From: Albitalea sp966211955
GTDB lineage: Bacteria; Pseudomonadota; Gammaproteobacteria; Burkholderiales; Burkholderiaceae_C
DNA: 64,000 nucleotides
Direction: 5' to 3'
Assembly: GCA_966211955.1 (NCBI GenBank)
Contig: CBIHOF010000003.1
Coordinates: forward strand, 186,001 to 250,000
In this document: piece by piece, positions 47,170 to 54,606 of the stretch
Layout of the letters: every line of letters starts with the position of its first letter
Numbering within the stretch: position 1 is the stretch's first letter
Program-made: the position numbers and the translations under genes
The notes under the pieces: model-generated
Seen by the model: only the letters and a program-made list of their open reading frames with translations
What the model was told of the DNA's origin: nothing
Databases searched by the model: none

Positions 47170-48366
47170 ATGAACACCCCCTCCGTCCCGATGCCGGCCG
47201 ATGCCGCGCCGCACCTCGTCGACGCCACCATGTTCTGGAGCGCCACGGGAGGCGGCGTGCGCCGCTACCTGCAGGCCAAGCACGCCTGGCTCACCCGCAA
47301 CACGGGGTGGAAACACACCATCGCCGCGCCGATGGCGGACCTGCCGGGAATGGCTGCGCTGCCGAGCGTGGCACTCCCCGGATCTGGCGGTTATCGGCTC
47401 CCGGTGCGCCGTCGCGCGCTGGCCGCGGCACTGCAGTCGCTGGAGCCGGATCTCATCGAGGCCGGCGACCCCTACCGCCTTGCCTGGGCAGCGCTGGACG
47501 CGGCCGACGCGCGTCACGTGCCGGCCGTCGCCTTCTGCCACTCCAACCTTGAAATGCTGGCGGCCTCGCTTGTCGGCCCGAGGCTGGCGAGCACGGCCAG
47601 GCGAACGGCCCGCCGCTACGTGCGCCGCCTGTACCGCAACTTCGACCTCGTGCTCGCACCCAGCGAAGTCATGCGCGTCCATTTGCTGGACGCCGGGCTC
47701 GATCGGGTGGTGTGCCAACCATTGGGCGTGGACACGCAGACCTTCCACCCTGCACGCTCCAGCGCCATGTGGCGCAACCAGCTCGGCCTGCCGGCGCACA
47801 CGCGGCTGCTGGTCTTCGTGGGCCGCTTCGCGCCCGAGAAGAACCTGGACGTGCTCGTGCGCGCGGTCGAGAAACTGGGCGCGCCTTACATGCTGCTGGC
47901 CATCGGCGCCGGCCCCACGCCGCCCAGCGGCGACCGCGTGATCGTGCGGCCCTTCGAGCCCGACCCGATGTCGCTGGCCCGTGCCATCGCGAGCGCCGAC
48001 GTCTTCGTGCACGCCGGCAACCAGGAGACCTTCGGCCTGTCGGTGCTCGAGGCCATGGCCTGCGGCACGCCGGTGGTGGCGCGCGCCGCCGAAGGGCTCA
48101 CCGAGCTCGTGGACGACAGCGTGGGCGCGGCCGTGCACGACGACCGGCCCGAGAGCTTCGCCAGCGCCATTTCCAGCCTCTTCCTGCACGACCGCTGCGG
48201 GCCTTCGCGCCGCGCACGCGAACGCGCCGAGGCCTACGACTGGAACCAGATGCTGCCGCTGCTGCTGATGCACTACCGGCAACTGCTTCGCGGCGGGCCG
48301 CGCGGCCGCGTGCCCTACGAGGACTCCACCCTGCCCCAGACACGCCCGGCGAGCCTGTGGCAATGA
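47170..48366 (+). CDS. Glycosyltransferase, GT4 family (GT-B fold)
   Basis: A 398-residue enzyme from ATG 47170, which has no Shine-Dalgarno sequence. N-terminal acceptor domain starts VDATMFWSATGGGVRRYL; the hinge region LVFVGRFAPEKNLDVLV and the sugar-nucleotide E-x7-E motif ETFGLSVLEAMACGTPVV identify GT4. It overlaps the deacetylase gene by ATGA. With the PAP2 phosphatase and second glycosyltransferase nearby it may build a glycolipid or surface glycan; the acceptor is unknown. Confidence 0.88.
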   Translation: MNTPSVPMPADAAPHLVDATMFWSATGGGVRRYLQAKHAWLTRNTGWKHTIAAPMADLPGMAALPSVALPGSGGYRLPVRRRALAAALQSLEPDLIEAGDPYRLAWAALDAADARHVPAVAFCHSNLEMLAASLVGPRLASTARRTARRYVRRLYRNFDLVLAPSEVMRVHLLDAGLDRVVCQPLGVDTQTFHPARSSAMWRNQLGLPAHTRLLVFVGRFAPEKNLDVLVRAVEKLGAPYMLLAIGAGPTPPSGDRVIVRPFEPDPMSLARAIASADVFVHAGNQETFGLSVLEAMACGTPVVARAAEGLTELVDDSVGAAVHDDRPESFASAISSLFLHDRCGPSRRARERAEAYDWNQMLPLLLMHYRQLLRGGPRGRVPYEDSTLPQTRPASLWQ

Positions 48367-49268
48367 AGCGCGCGCTGTGCGTGGTGCTGCACGACGTGGC
48401 GAACGCCACCGTGCCTTTGTGCAACCGCATGATCGACGCCATCCACGAGGTGGCGCCGGTGCCCATCACCCTGCTTGCCGTGCCGCGCTACCACTGCGAG
48501 CCGAGTTCGCACAGCTTCGGCCGCTGGCTGCGCGAACGCTTCGTGCTGGGCGACGAGGTGGCCCTGCACGGCTACACGCACCTGGACGACGGCGTCCCGC
48601 GCAACTTCCTCGACCACCTCCGCCGCCGCCACTACACCCGCGGCGAAGGCGAATTCGCCGACTTGCCGCTGCCCGAAGCCATGCGCCGGCTCACCGCCGG
48701 CGTGAACTGGTTCCACAAGCAGTACCTGCCGCTGCGCGGCTTCGTCGCGCCGGCCTGGTTGATGAGCGAAGGCACATGGGAGGCGCTGCGCTGGATCGAC
48801 GTGAGCTACACCTGCACGCTGCGTCGCATCACGCTCATCCCCGAGCGGCGGCACATCACGAGCCAGAGCCTGGTCTACAGCACCGACAGCGCATGGCGGC
48901 GGCAGGCATCCATCGGCTGGAACACGGCGCTGGCCACGACGCTCAGGCGCAATCCGCTGCTGCGCCTGGAGCTGCATCCGCGCGACGTGGAGCACGACGC
49001 CGTCCGCCGTTCATGGCAAGGCCTGCTTGAAAAGCACCTGGCCGATCGCGAGGCGCTGACGCTCGCGCAAGTGGCGGACCGCTACCGCCATGAGACCGAT
49101 TGGGATTCGCTGGGCAGCGGCATGGACACGCAAGTCGACGACGATGAGGCGCAGGCGCCTGTTGCCCCGCGGCCTGCCGCCAGCGAGGACCAGCCGCAGG
49201 TGCGCTCTCCCCTCCAGAGCCTCGCGCTCGAGGGCGACCACGGGAGTTCCTCCTTCCCGACTGGGTGA
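48363..49268 (+). CDS. DUF2334/polysaccharide deacetylase family protein
   Basis: A 301-residue protein whose ATG overlaps the upstream stop. LCVVLHDVANAT carries the first-metal Asp, and ALHGYTHLDD the following His-x3-His-type pair, as in NodB-fold DUF2334 deacetylases; LRGFVAPAWLMSEG and LELHPRDVEHD complete the active-site strands. The last 45 residues are a Gln/Asp-rich tail without fold. Translational coupling with GT4 suggests it trims the same glycan. Confidence 0.82.
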   Translation: MKRALCVVLHDVANATVPLCNRMIDAIHEVAPVPITLLAVPRYHCEPSSHSFGRWLRERFVLGDEVALHGYTHLDDGVPRNFLDHLRRRHYTRGEGEFADLPLPEAMRRLTAGVNWFHKQYLPLRGFVAPAWLMSEGTWEALRWIDVSYTCTLRRITLIPERRHITSQSLVYSTDSAWRRQASIGWNTALATTLRRNPLLRLELHPRDVEHDAVRRSWQGLLEKHLADREALTLAQVADRYRHETDWDSLGSGMDTQVDDDEAQAPVAPRPAASEDQPQVRSPLQSLALEGDHGSSSFPTG

Positions 49269-49293
49269 AGCGCCGATGGCAGTGGGCGAAGCC

Positions 49294-49875
49294 TCACACC
49301 ACCACAAGAAAGAACTTCGCCGTTACCACCGCGATGCCCGCGCCGATCAGCACGTCGCTCGGGTAGTGCAGCCCGAGCACCACGCGCGAGAGCGCGACCA
49401 GCGTGGTAAAGCTCCACAGCGCCGGCGCGAAGGCCGGGTAGAAGTGCGACAGCAGCATGCTGAAGGCCACCGCATGCATGGTGTGGCCGCTCGGGAAGCT
49501 GAACTCGTCCAGCGAACGCGCGCAGGCCTTGATGTCGGGGCAGTTCACATAGGGCCGCGGCCGGGCGATGCGATGCTTGAGCGCCTTGTAGAAGACGAGG
49601 TTCACCGCGCCGAGCGCGAGCATGTACAGCGCCACCTTCTTGCCGATGACGCCGCCAATGAACGGCAGCGCCCCCACGAGGCCATACCAGACGATGCCGT
49701 CGGCGATCCAGCTGACGGCCACGAGCAGCAGCACCACCGACGGGATGGCCGACGCGCCGTGCATCCACACCGCGACGGCACGCTCGCGCGCAACCCACAG
49801 GCGCTTTCGCTCCTGGCGCAGCCGGCGGCGCTCCTCAAGCAGCAAGCGCGACCCCGCCCACGGCACGGGCCGCAT
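49294..49875 (-). CDS. PAP2-family membrane phosphatase
   Basis: A 193-residue inner-membrane protein from ATG 49875. Phosphatase motifs are complete: KHRIARPRP (C1), PSGHTMHAV (C2) and SRVVLGLHYPSD (C3), with five or six hydrophobic segments. It removes phosphate from lipid phosphates (phosphatidate, PGP or undecaprenyl diphosphate). The first 40 bases overlap the end of the upstream GT gene, indicating coupling with it. Confidence 0.9.
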   Translation of the reverse strand: MRPVPWAGSRLLLEERRRLRQERKRLWVARERAVAVWMHGASAIPSVVLLLVAVSWIADGIVWYGLVGALPFIGGVIGKKVALYMLALGAVNLVFYKALKHRIARPRPYVNCPDIKACARSLDEFSFPSGHTMHAVAFSMLLSHFYPAFAPALWSFTTLVALSRVVLGLHYPSDVLIGAGIAVVTAKFFLVVV

Positions 49876-50992
49876 GCGCTTGCGCGGTTTCCTGCAGCAG
49901 CAGCTCGAACCGGCCGAGCACGTCGGCCCAGTTCGCCTTCAGCGCCGCCTGGCGCGCACGCGCGCGCACGGCACCGAGGTGGCGATGCTGCCAGGCGAGG
50001 CTGCACACGGACGCGATGAACGCAGCCTCCTCGCCGACGGGCGCAAGCAGTCCGTTGTCGCAGTCGTCGACGTGCTCGGCCGCCGCCGCCGTGTCGAAGG
50101 CGATCACCGGCAGGCCCGAGGCGAGCGCCTCCAGCGTGACGTTGCCGAAGGTCTCGGAGATGCTCGGGAAGAGGAACAAGTCCGCCGACGCGTACCAGCG
50201 TGCAAGGTCCTCGCCGTGCTGCGCACCGACGAAGCGCGCCGCTGGAAACTCCGCCTCCAGCTTGCGGCGCATGGGACCTTCGCCCACCACCACCATCGTG
50301 GCCTCGGGCATGCGCAGGCGCACCGCGTCAAAGGCGCACAGCGCAAGCGCGACGTTCTTCTCCGCTGCGAGCCGCCCGACGTACAGCAGGATCGGGCCTT
50401 CCCCCGCGCCGAGCTCTTCACGCAGTGACTGTGAGCGCTTCTCGGGCGAGAAGAGCACGGTGTCCACGCCTCGGCCCACGACCTCCAGCCGCTCGAAGCC
50501 CTGCTCGCGCAAGCCTTGCTGCAACGCGTGCGTGGGCACGAAGGTGCGTTGGCCCTGGTTGTGGAAGCGGCGCAGATAGTCGAGCACGACCGGCTGCAGC
50601 CAGCCGAGCCCGTAATACCGGCTGTACTCGTGGAAGTTGGTGCGGAAGTCACTGGTCACGGGAAGCGACAGCGCTTGTGCGGCACGAAGCGCCGACCAGC
50701 CCAGCGGCCCTTCGGTGGCCGAATGCACGAGCTCGGGCTGCGTGCGCTCGAAGCGCTGCTTCAAGGTGGCAGTCGAGGCGAGGCCGATGCGCAAGTCCGG
50801 GTACATCGGAATCGGGCAGCCCATCGTGAGCAGCTCGCTGCCATCGTCTCCTGCCGGTTCGCCGGGCTGGCGCGGGCGGATGAGATCCACCTCGTGGCCG
50901 CGCGAGCGCAGGTAACGCACGGTGCGCGCGACGGTGAGTGACACGCCGTTGACTTCAGGCGGATAGGTTTCGGTGATGTAGGCGATTCGCAC
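49835..50992 (-). CDS. Glycosyltransferase, GT4 alpha-mannosyltransferase-like
   Basis: A 385-residue cytosolic-face enzyme. GTG 50992 (the first codon of MRIAYITETYPPEVNGVSLTV) is chosen since the conserved strand begins there and GAGG lies upstream. The TETYPPEVNG start, LLYVGRLAAEKNV hinge and ETFGNVTLEALASGLPVI motif are typical of PimB/MgtA-like lipid glycosyltransferases. Coupled to PAP2 downstream. A weaker sigma-54-type promoter at 51033 is divergent from one for mscS. Confidence 0.9.
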   Translation of the reverse strand: MRIAYITETYPPEVNGVSLTVARTVRYLRSRGHEVDLIRPRQPGEPAGDDGSELLTMGCPIPMYPDLRIGLASTATLKQRFERTQPELVHSATEGPLGWSALRAAQALSLPVTSDFRTNFHEYSRYYGLGWLQPVVLDYLRRFHNQGQRTFVPTHALQQGLREQGFERLEVVGRGVDTVLFSPEKRSQSLREELGAGEGPILLYVGRLAAEKNVALALCAFDAVRLRMPEATMVVVGEGPMRRKLEAEFPAARFVGAQHGEDLARWYASADLFLFPSISETFGNVTLEALASGLPVIAFDTAAAAEHVDDCDNGLLAPVGEEAAFIASVCSLAWQHRHLGAVRARARQAALKANWADVLGRFELLLQETAQAHAARAVGGVALAA

Positions 50993-51032
50993 GGCGGCCC
51001 CTCGGGAAGGTCGTTGGATTGCCTCGGATTCA

Positions 51033-51047
51033 GCAAGCCACATACCC
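51033..51047 (-). promoter_or_regulatory. Putative sigma-54 promoter (GGGTATGTGGCTTGC)
   Basis: Perfect TTGC with correct spacing; -24 block has GGTAT in place of GGCAC. Predicted start near 51021, 29 bases before the GT gene. Confidence 0.45.
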
Positions 51048-51071
51048 ATCCGCCTGGCATGCGACGGAAGG

Positions 51072-51086
51072 CGGCACACGATGTGC
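51072..51086 (+). promoter_or_regulatory. Putative sigma-54 promoter (CGGCACACGATGTGC)
   Basis: GGCACA at -24; -12 core GTGC in place of TTGC. Predicted start near 51098, 41 bases before mscS. Divergent pair with 51033. Confidence 0.5.
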
Positions 51087-51138
51087 TGCACCCGTCGAAT
51101 GTCCCACTCGCCGGTCACCTCGACCGCTGGATTGACCG

Positions 51139-51957
51139 ATGGATTGGCAGCTTCTACTGGATCGCTTCGAACGCTACGACGTTCACCTCTTCACGCTGGG
51201 CGGCACCGAGATCAGCGTCTCGTCAGCCGTGAAGCTCATTGCACTCACGCTCGTGCTCCTGTGGGCGGCCGGACGCATCCGCGACTGGACGGTGGAGCGG
51301 GCGCTCAAGCACACGCACTTCGACCTCGGCACGCGCGAGGCGGTGGGCAGCATCGTGCGCTACGTGGTGCTGGTGGTGGGGGTGATGCTCATCCTGCAGA
51401 ACGCGGGGCTGAACCTGTCGGCCTTCAGCGTGCTCGCGGGTGCCGTGGGCGTGGGCGTGGGCTTCGGCCTGCAGAACATCATCAGCAACTTCGTGAGCGG
51501 GCTGATCATCATGCTCGAGCGGCCGATCAAGATCGGCGACCGGGTGGAAGTGGGCGGCATCGAGGGCACGGTGCGCGAGATCGGGCCGCGCCGCACGACG
51601 GTGGTGACGAACGACCGGCTCGCCATCCTGGTGCCGAACCAGCGCTTCATCCTGGACAACGTGGTGAACCAGGTCTACACCGAGCAGCCGATTCGCTTGC
51701 GCGTGCCGGTGCAAGTCGCCAGCGGCACCGATTCAGAGCTGGTGCGGCGGCTGCTGTGCGAAGCGGCGACGGAACATCCGGACGTGCTGAAAGACCCGGC
51801 GCCCGAGGCCCTGGTGACGAACCTGGGCGGCCCGGCCACGGCGTATGAACTCGCCGTCTGGCACGAGGCGCGCGGGCCGAAGCGGCAACACCTGGCGAGC
51901 GACCTCGCCTATGGCATTGCGCGGCGACTGCGCGCCAATGAAATCAAGGGGGCGTGA
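51139..51957 (+). CDS. Small-conductance mechanosensitive channel, MscS family
   Basis: A 272-residue inner-membrane protein from ATG 51139. Two hydrophobic helices (about 25-45 and 75-95) and the pore-lining TM3 (FSVLAGAVGVGVGFGLQNIISNFVSGLIIMLERPIKIGD, about 93-132) with the Gly/Ala packing of MscS. The beta domain follows (VEVGGIEGTVREIGPRRTTV, VPNQRFILDNVVNQV). It opens under membrane tension to release solutes in hypo-osmotic shock. A hairpin terminator follows directly. Confidence 0.93.
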   Translation: MDWQLLLDRFERYDVHLFTLGGTEISVSSAVKLIALTLVLLWAAGRIRDWTVERALKHTHFDLGTREAVGSIVRYVVLVVGVMLILQNAGLNLSAFSVLAGAVGVGVGFGLQNIISNFVSGLIIMLERPIKIGDRVEVGGIEGTVREIGPRRTTVVTNDRLAILVPNQRFILDNVVNQVYTEQPIRLRVPVQVASGTDSELVRRLLCEAATEHPDVLKDPAPEALVTNLGGPATAYELAVWHEARGPKRQHLASDLAYGIARRLRANEIKGA

Positions 51958-51982
51958 CTCCAGAGGCGCAGGGCCCCTGGAG
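51958..51982 (+). terminator. Terminator-like hairpin after mscS
   Basis: CTCCAGAGG pairs with CCCCTGGAG with one mismatch; it begins at the base after the mscS stop. Confidence 0.5.
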
Positions 51983-51993
51983 GATCGTGCCGG

Positions 51994-52119
51994 TCAGCGC
52001 GCCGACGGCTTGCCCGGCGAATTGCCGCGCGGGTGCTTGCCGCGGCGACGGCGGTCCTGGTTGGCATGGTCCGCCGGGTCGCGGGACGGGTGGTCGGACG
52101 TGCGTTCAGTGCGAAACAT
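51994..52119 (-). CDS. Small basic disordered protein, 41 residues
   Basis: ATG 52119 preceded by GGAG (8-base spacing), stop at 51994. Starts MFRTERTSDHPSRDPADHAN, then is Arg/Lys/Gly/Pro-rich (RRRRGKHPRGNSPGKPSAR). No hydrophobic segment; likely disordered, possibly nucleic-acid binding. The best sigma-54 promoter of the window (perfect match) is 34 bases upstream, which is the strongest argument that it is real. Confidence 0.5.
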   Translation of the reverse strand: MFRTERTSDHPSRDPADHANQDRRRRGKHPRGNSPGKPSAR

Positions 52120-52152
52120 CGGGGAGCTCCAAATCGGGTTCGTTGCATGGAG

Positions 52153-52167
52153 GCAATCGGCGTGCCA
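52153..52167 (-). promoter_or_regulatory. Perfect-consensus sigma-54 promoter (TGGCACGCCGATTGC)
   Basis: Exact TGGCACG-N4-TTGC on the minus strand. Predicted start near 52141, 22 bases before the 41-residue gene; the AI-2E gene is in the other direction, so this site serves the small gene. Confidence 0.78.
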
Positions 52168-52295
52168 CGGATGAGTTGGTGACGCTTCCCTCGTAGGAGC
52201 TCACTTGTACCCGCATCACCCCTTCCCCGAAATTACACGCGGCTGTAGGAGCTGCGCGTCAATTCCTGACTCGACCGTATCGAAAGCCCCGTTTC

Positions 52296-53504
52296 CTAGC
52301 CGATCTCCGCCTTGGGCCGCCGCTTCACGCGCAGGAGCGATCGCAGGCTGGGCGGTGGGGTCGCGTCACCCTCGAAGTAGACGCACGCAAGCTTGAAGCG
52401 CCGGCTGCGCTTGAATATCGTGCGAAGGCCCAGCACGATGGGCACGGCCACGAAGGCGCCCGCAATGCCCCAGAGCCAGCCCATCACCATCACCGACAGG
52501 AACACCGACAGCGGCGCGAGCCGCAGCCGCCGGCCCACCACCCAAGGCGTCACGAAGTTGCTCTCAACGGCATGCAGCGCCAGGAAGGCAGCCGGCGGGC
52601 CGAGCATGTCAGCACTGGTCCCGAAGGTGATGCTGCCGGCCAGCAGCAGCACCCCGGTGACCACCGCCGGCCCGAGGTAGGGCACGTAGTTCATGAGCGC
52701 AGCGAGCGCTCCCCATAGTGGCGGGTTGGGCACGCCGAGCGCGGCCATGGCCAGCGCCGTGAGGGTGCCCAGTCCGATGTTGATGAGGGTCATTGTGCCC
52801 AGGTACAGGCCGATTTCTCGCTGAGCCTGGCGCACGCCGCCGAGCACGAGGGCGCGCGTGCGTCGTCTGCGCACCGCCTCGACGGTTCGCGACAGCAACC
52901 AATGTTCCGACGCCAGCAAGAAATACAGCAGGATGACGGTGGCGGCCGCCTCGAGTGCGACGGAAAACAGCTGCCCGAGCACCACGCGGGTGAAGGTGAG
53001 GCCTTCGCTTGCGATCTTTTCTGCGATGGGGTCGGCGCGCTGCGCCGCGGCCACGCTTGCGCGGGTTCGCCTACCGCCGGAGATCTCGAAAATCGAGCTG
53101 CGTATCTTGTCCGCCGATTCGAGCAGCTGCCGCACGGTGGTGGGTGCACGGTCCAGCCACTCTGCAGCGGGCGTGGCAAGCGTGGACACCATCAACACGA
53201 GGCTCGTGAGCACTGCCGCCACGACGATGGCCGCACCCACCGCCTCCGGAATTCCAAGCCGCCGCAGCCGCCGCACCAGCGGCGAAAGCAGGAAGGTGAA
53301 AGCGACCGCAAGGGCCACGGGCAGCAACAGCGGCCGTGCGAGCTGCATGAAGAAGACGATGGCCACGCACACGAGGATGCGCATCGGCCACGAGGCCGTC
53401 GGCGACTTCGCGACGACGGCGGTGCCCGTGCCGTCCCCCTCGGTGGGCGCCTTGGCGGGCGCCTTGGAGGCAGCGGCGGTGGGCTTCAGATCGACGTTGT
53501 ACAT
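52296..53504 (-). CDS. AI-2E family transporter (YdiK/PerM type)
   Basis: A 402-residue inner-membrane protein from ATG 53504. Seven or eight hydrophobic segments, with ILVCVAIVFFMQLARPLLLPVALAVAFTFLLSPLV at the start, the family's conserved LMNYVPYLGPAVVTGVLLL and FVTPWVVGRRLRLAPLSVFLSV. Some homologues export autoinducer-2, others are Na+/H+ antiporters; substrate cannot be told. The ATG lacks a Shine-Dalgarno sequence and lies 14 bases from the -12 C, so the mRNA is probably leaderless. Confidence 0.88.
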   Translation of the reverse strand: MYNVDLKPTAAASKAPAKAPTEGDGTGTAVVAKSPTASWPMRILVCVAIVFFMQLARPLLLPVALAVAFTFLLSPLVRRLRRLGIPEAVGAAIVVAAVLTSLVLMVSTLATPAAEWLDRAPTTVRQLLESADKIRSSIFEISGGRRTRASVAAAQRADPIAEKIASEGLTFTRVVLGQLFSVALEAAATVILLYFLLASEHWLLSRTVEAVRRRRTRALVLGGVRQAQREIGLYLGTMTLINIGLGTLTALAMAALGVPNPPLWGALAALMNYVPYLGPAVVTGVLLLAGSITFGTSADMLGPPAAFLALHAVESNFVTPWVVGRRLRLAPLSVFLSVMVMGWLWGIAGAFVAVPIVLGLRTIFKRSRRFKLACVYFEGDATPPPSLRSLLRVKRRPKAEIG

Positions 53505-53517
53505 GCGACACGCCATA

Positions 53518-53532
53518 GCAGTCGGCATGCCA
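53518..53532 (-). promoter_or_regulatory. Putative sigma-54 promoter (TGGCATGCCGACTGC)
   Basis: TGGCATG at -24, CTGC at -12, minus strand; predicted start near 53506 for the AI-2E gene at 53504. Mirror image of the site at 53576. Confidence 0.65.
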
Positions 53533-53575
53533 CGCATCGGTTTCCCGCAAATCGCCTCGGGTGAGCGGTGCCTCT

Positions 53576-53590
53576 GGGCATGCCGACTGC
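53576..53590 (+). promoter_or_regulatory. Putative sigma-54 promoter (GGGCATGCCGACTGC)
   Basis: Plus-strand copy of the same element; 14 bases (53577-53590) are the exact reverse complement of 53518-53531. Predicted start near 53602, one base before the ATG at 53603. Confidence 0.65.
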
Positions 53591-53602
53591 TCATGCAGCG
53601 GC

Positions 53603-54562
53603 ATGCGATCCCTGTCGATTTCCACCGATGACCTGCGCCGGCGCCTGGACGAGCGGACCGCAGCACGCGCGAACCGCGTCGCTCGCGACGCCGTCGGCCG
53701 CTGGCTCGAAGACGGCTCGCGCTTCGCCTCGGCCGCGTCCTTCTATGCCGTGCTGGCCATGGCCAGCGTCGGGCTGCTGGGCGTCGTATGGGACCGTGCC
53801 CTCAGCACCTCGATGGCGCTGCTGGCCGGTGGCATAGCGCTCGCAAGCGCCGCGGCCCTGGCCGCGCACGTGCGCCGCGGGCTCAATGGCGTGGTGCGCG
53901 CACCCACCCTGCCCACGGTGTTCGACCCCTTCATGCGCACGCGGGTGCTCGGATTCGCGGCGGTGTGTGCCTGCGGGCTGGCGGCGATTGCGATGCTCGT
54001 GGCAGCGGCGGCCCTGCCCGCGCTGGCATCCCTCGTGAGCGAACGGCAGGCCTTCGTGCAGGTGCTGCTGGCCATCGGCCACCTGGTCATCACCGGCGGG
54101 GTCCTGGCCATGGCGGTCCACGCGATGCTGCGCTCCTTGCCGGACGTGCCGTCGTCCACCCAGTCGACGCAGATCGGCGCCGCGTGCAGCGCAGGGCTGA
54201 TGGCCCTGGCTACGCTGGCGCTCGGCCTCCAGCTCGCCCGATCAAGCATGGCCTCGCCTCTCGATCTCGCGGGCGATGCCGTGGCCTGCGTGCTGTGGGC
54301 CTGCCTGTGCATGCAGTGCGTGCTCTTTGCCGGCGCGCTCGCCGCAGCCGTCGACCATCTCGCCTCGCCGCGGCGCGTCATCCCGATCCAGCCGGTGCGC
54401 TCGCCCTTGCCTGCGCGCACACGTGCAGCAAGCGTCGCTGCTGCGCCGGTGTCTATCGATGCCGCGAGGCTGCGGCGGGTGGTGCGCTCGACGCCGTCGG
54501 CGCCAGGCGTGCCTTGCGTGGTGCTGCGATTCCCGCAGCGGCGGGTCCAGCGGCGGATTTGA
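53603..54562 (+). CDS. Multi-span membrane protein, divergent YihY/BrkB-like
   Basis: A 319-residue protein from ATG 53603 (no Shine-Dalgarno). Six hydrophobic segments. The early DAVGRWLEDGSRFASAASFYAVLAMASVGLLGVVW recalls the SWSxDNAxxxAAALAYYTLFSIAPLL signature of YihY, and PFMRTRVLGFAAVCACGLAAIAMLVAA recalls the second conserved helix, but several usual residues are absent. The C-terminal 70 residues are cytosolic and Arg-rich. Divergent from AI-2E with mirror-image sigma-54-type promoters. Confidence 0.65.
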   Translation: MRSLSISTDDLRRRLDERTAARANRVARDAVGRWLEDGSRFASAASFYAVLAMASVGLLGVVWDRALSTSMALLAGGIALASAAALAAHVRRGLNGVVRAPTLPTVFDPFMRTRVLGFAAVCACGLAAIAMLVAAAALPALASLVSERQAFVQVLLAIGHLVITGGVLAMAVHAMLRSLPDVPSSTQSTQIGAACSAGLMALATLALGLQLARSSMASPLDLAGDAVACVLWACLCMQCVLFAGALAAAVDHLASPRRVIPIQPVRSPLPARTRAASVAAAPVSIDAARLRRVVRSTPSAPGVPCVVLRFPQRRVQRRI

Positions 54563-54606
54563 TCGGGGCGCGCTGCCCAGTTCCCTGCGGCAGCGACCCG
54601 ACTCGC

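Noticed and set aside
46711..48363. 550-residue minus-strand open frame
   Set aside because: Shadow of the GT4 gene and an out-of-frame reading of DUF2383.
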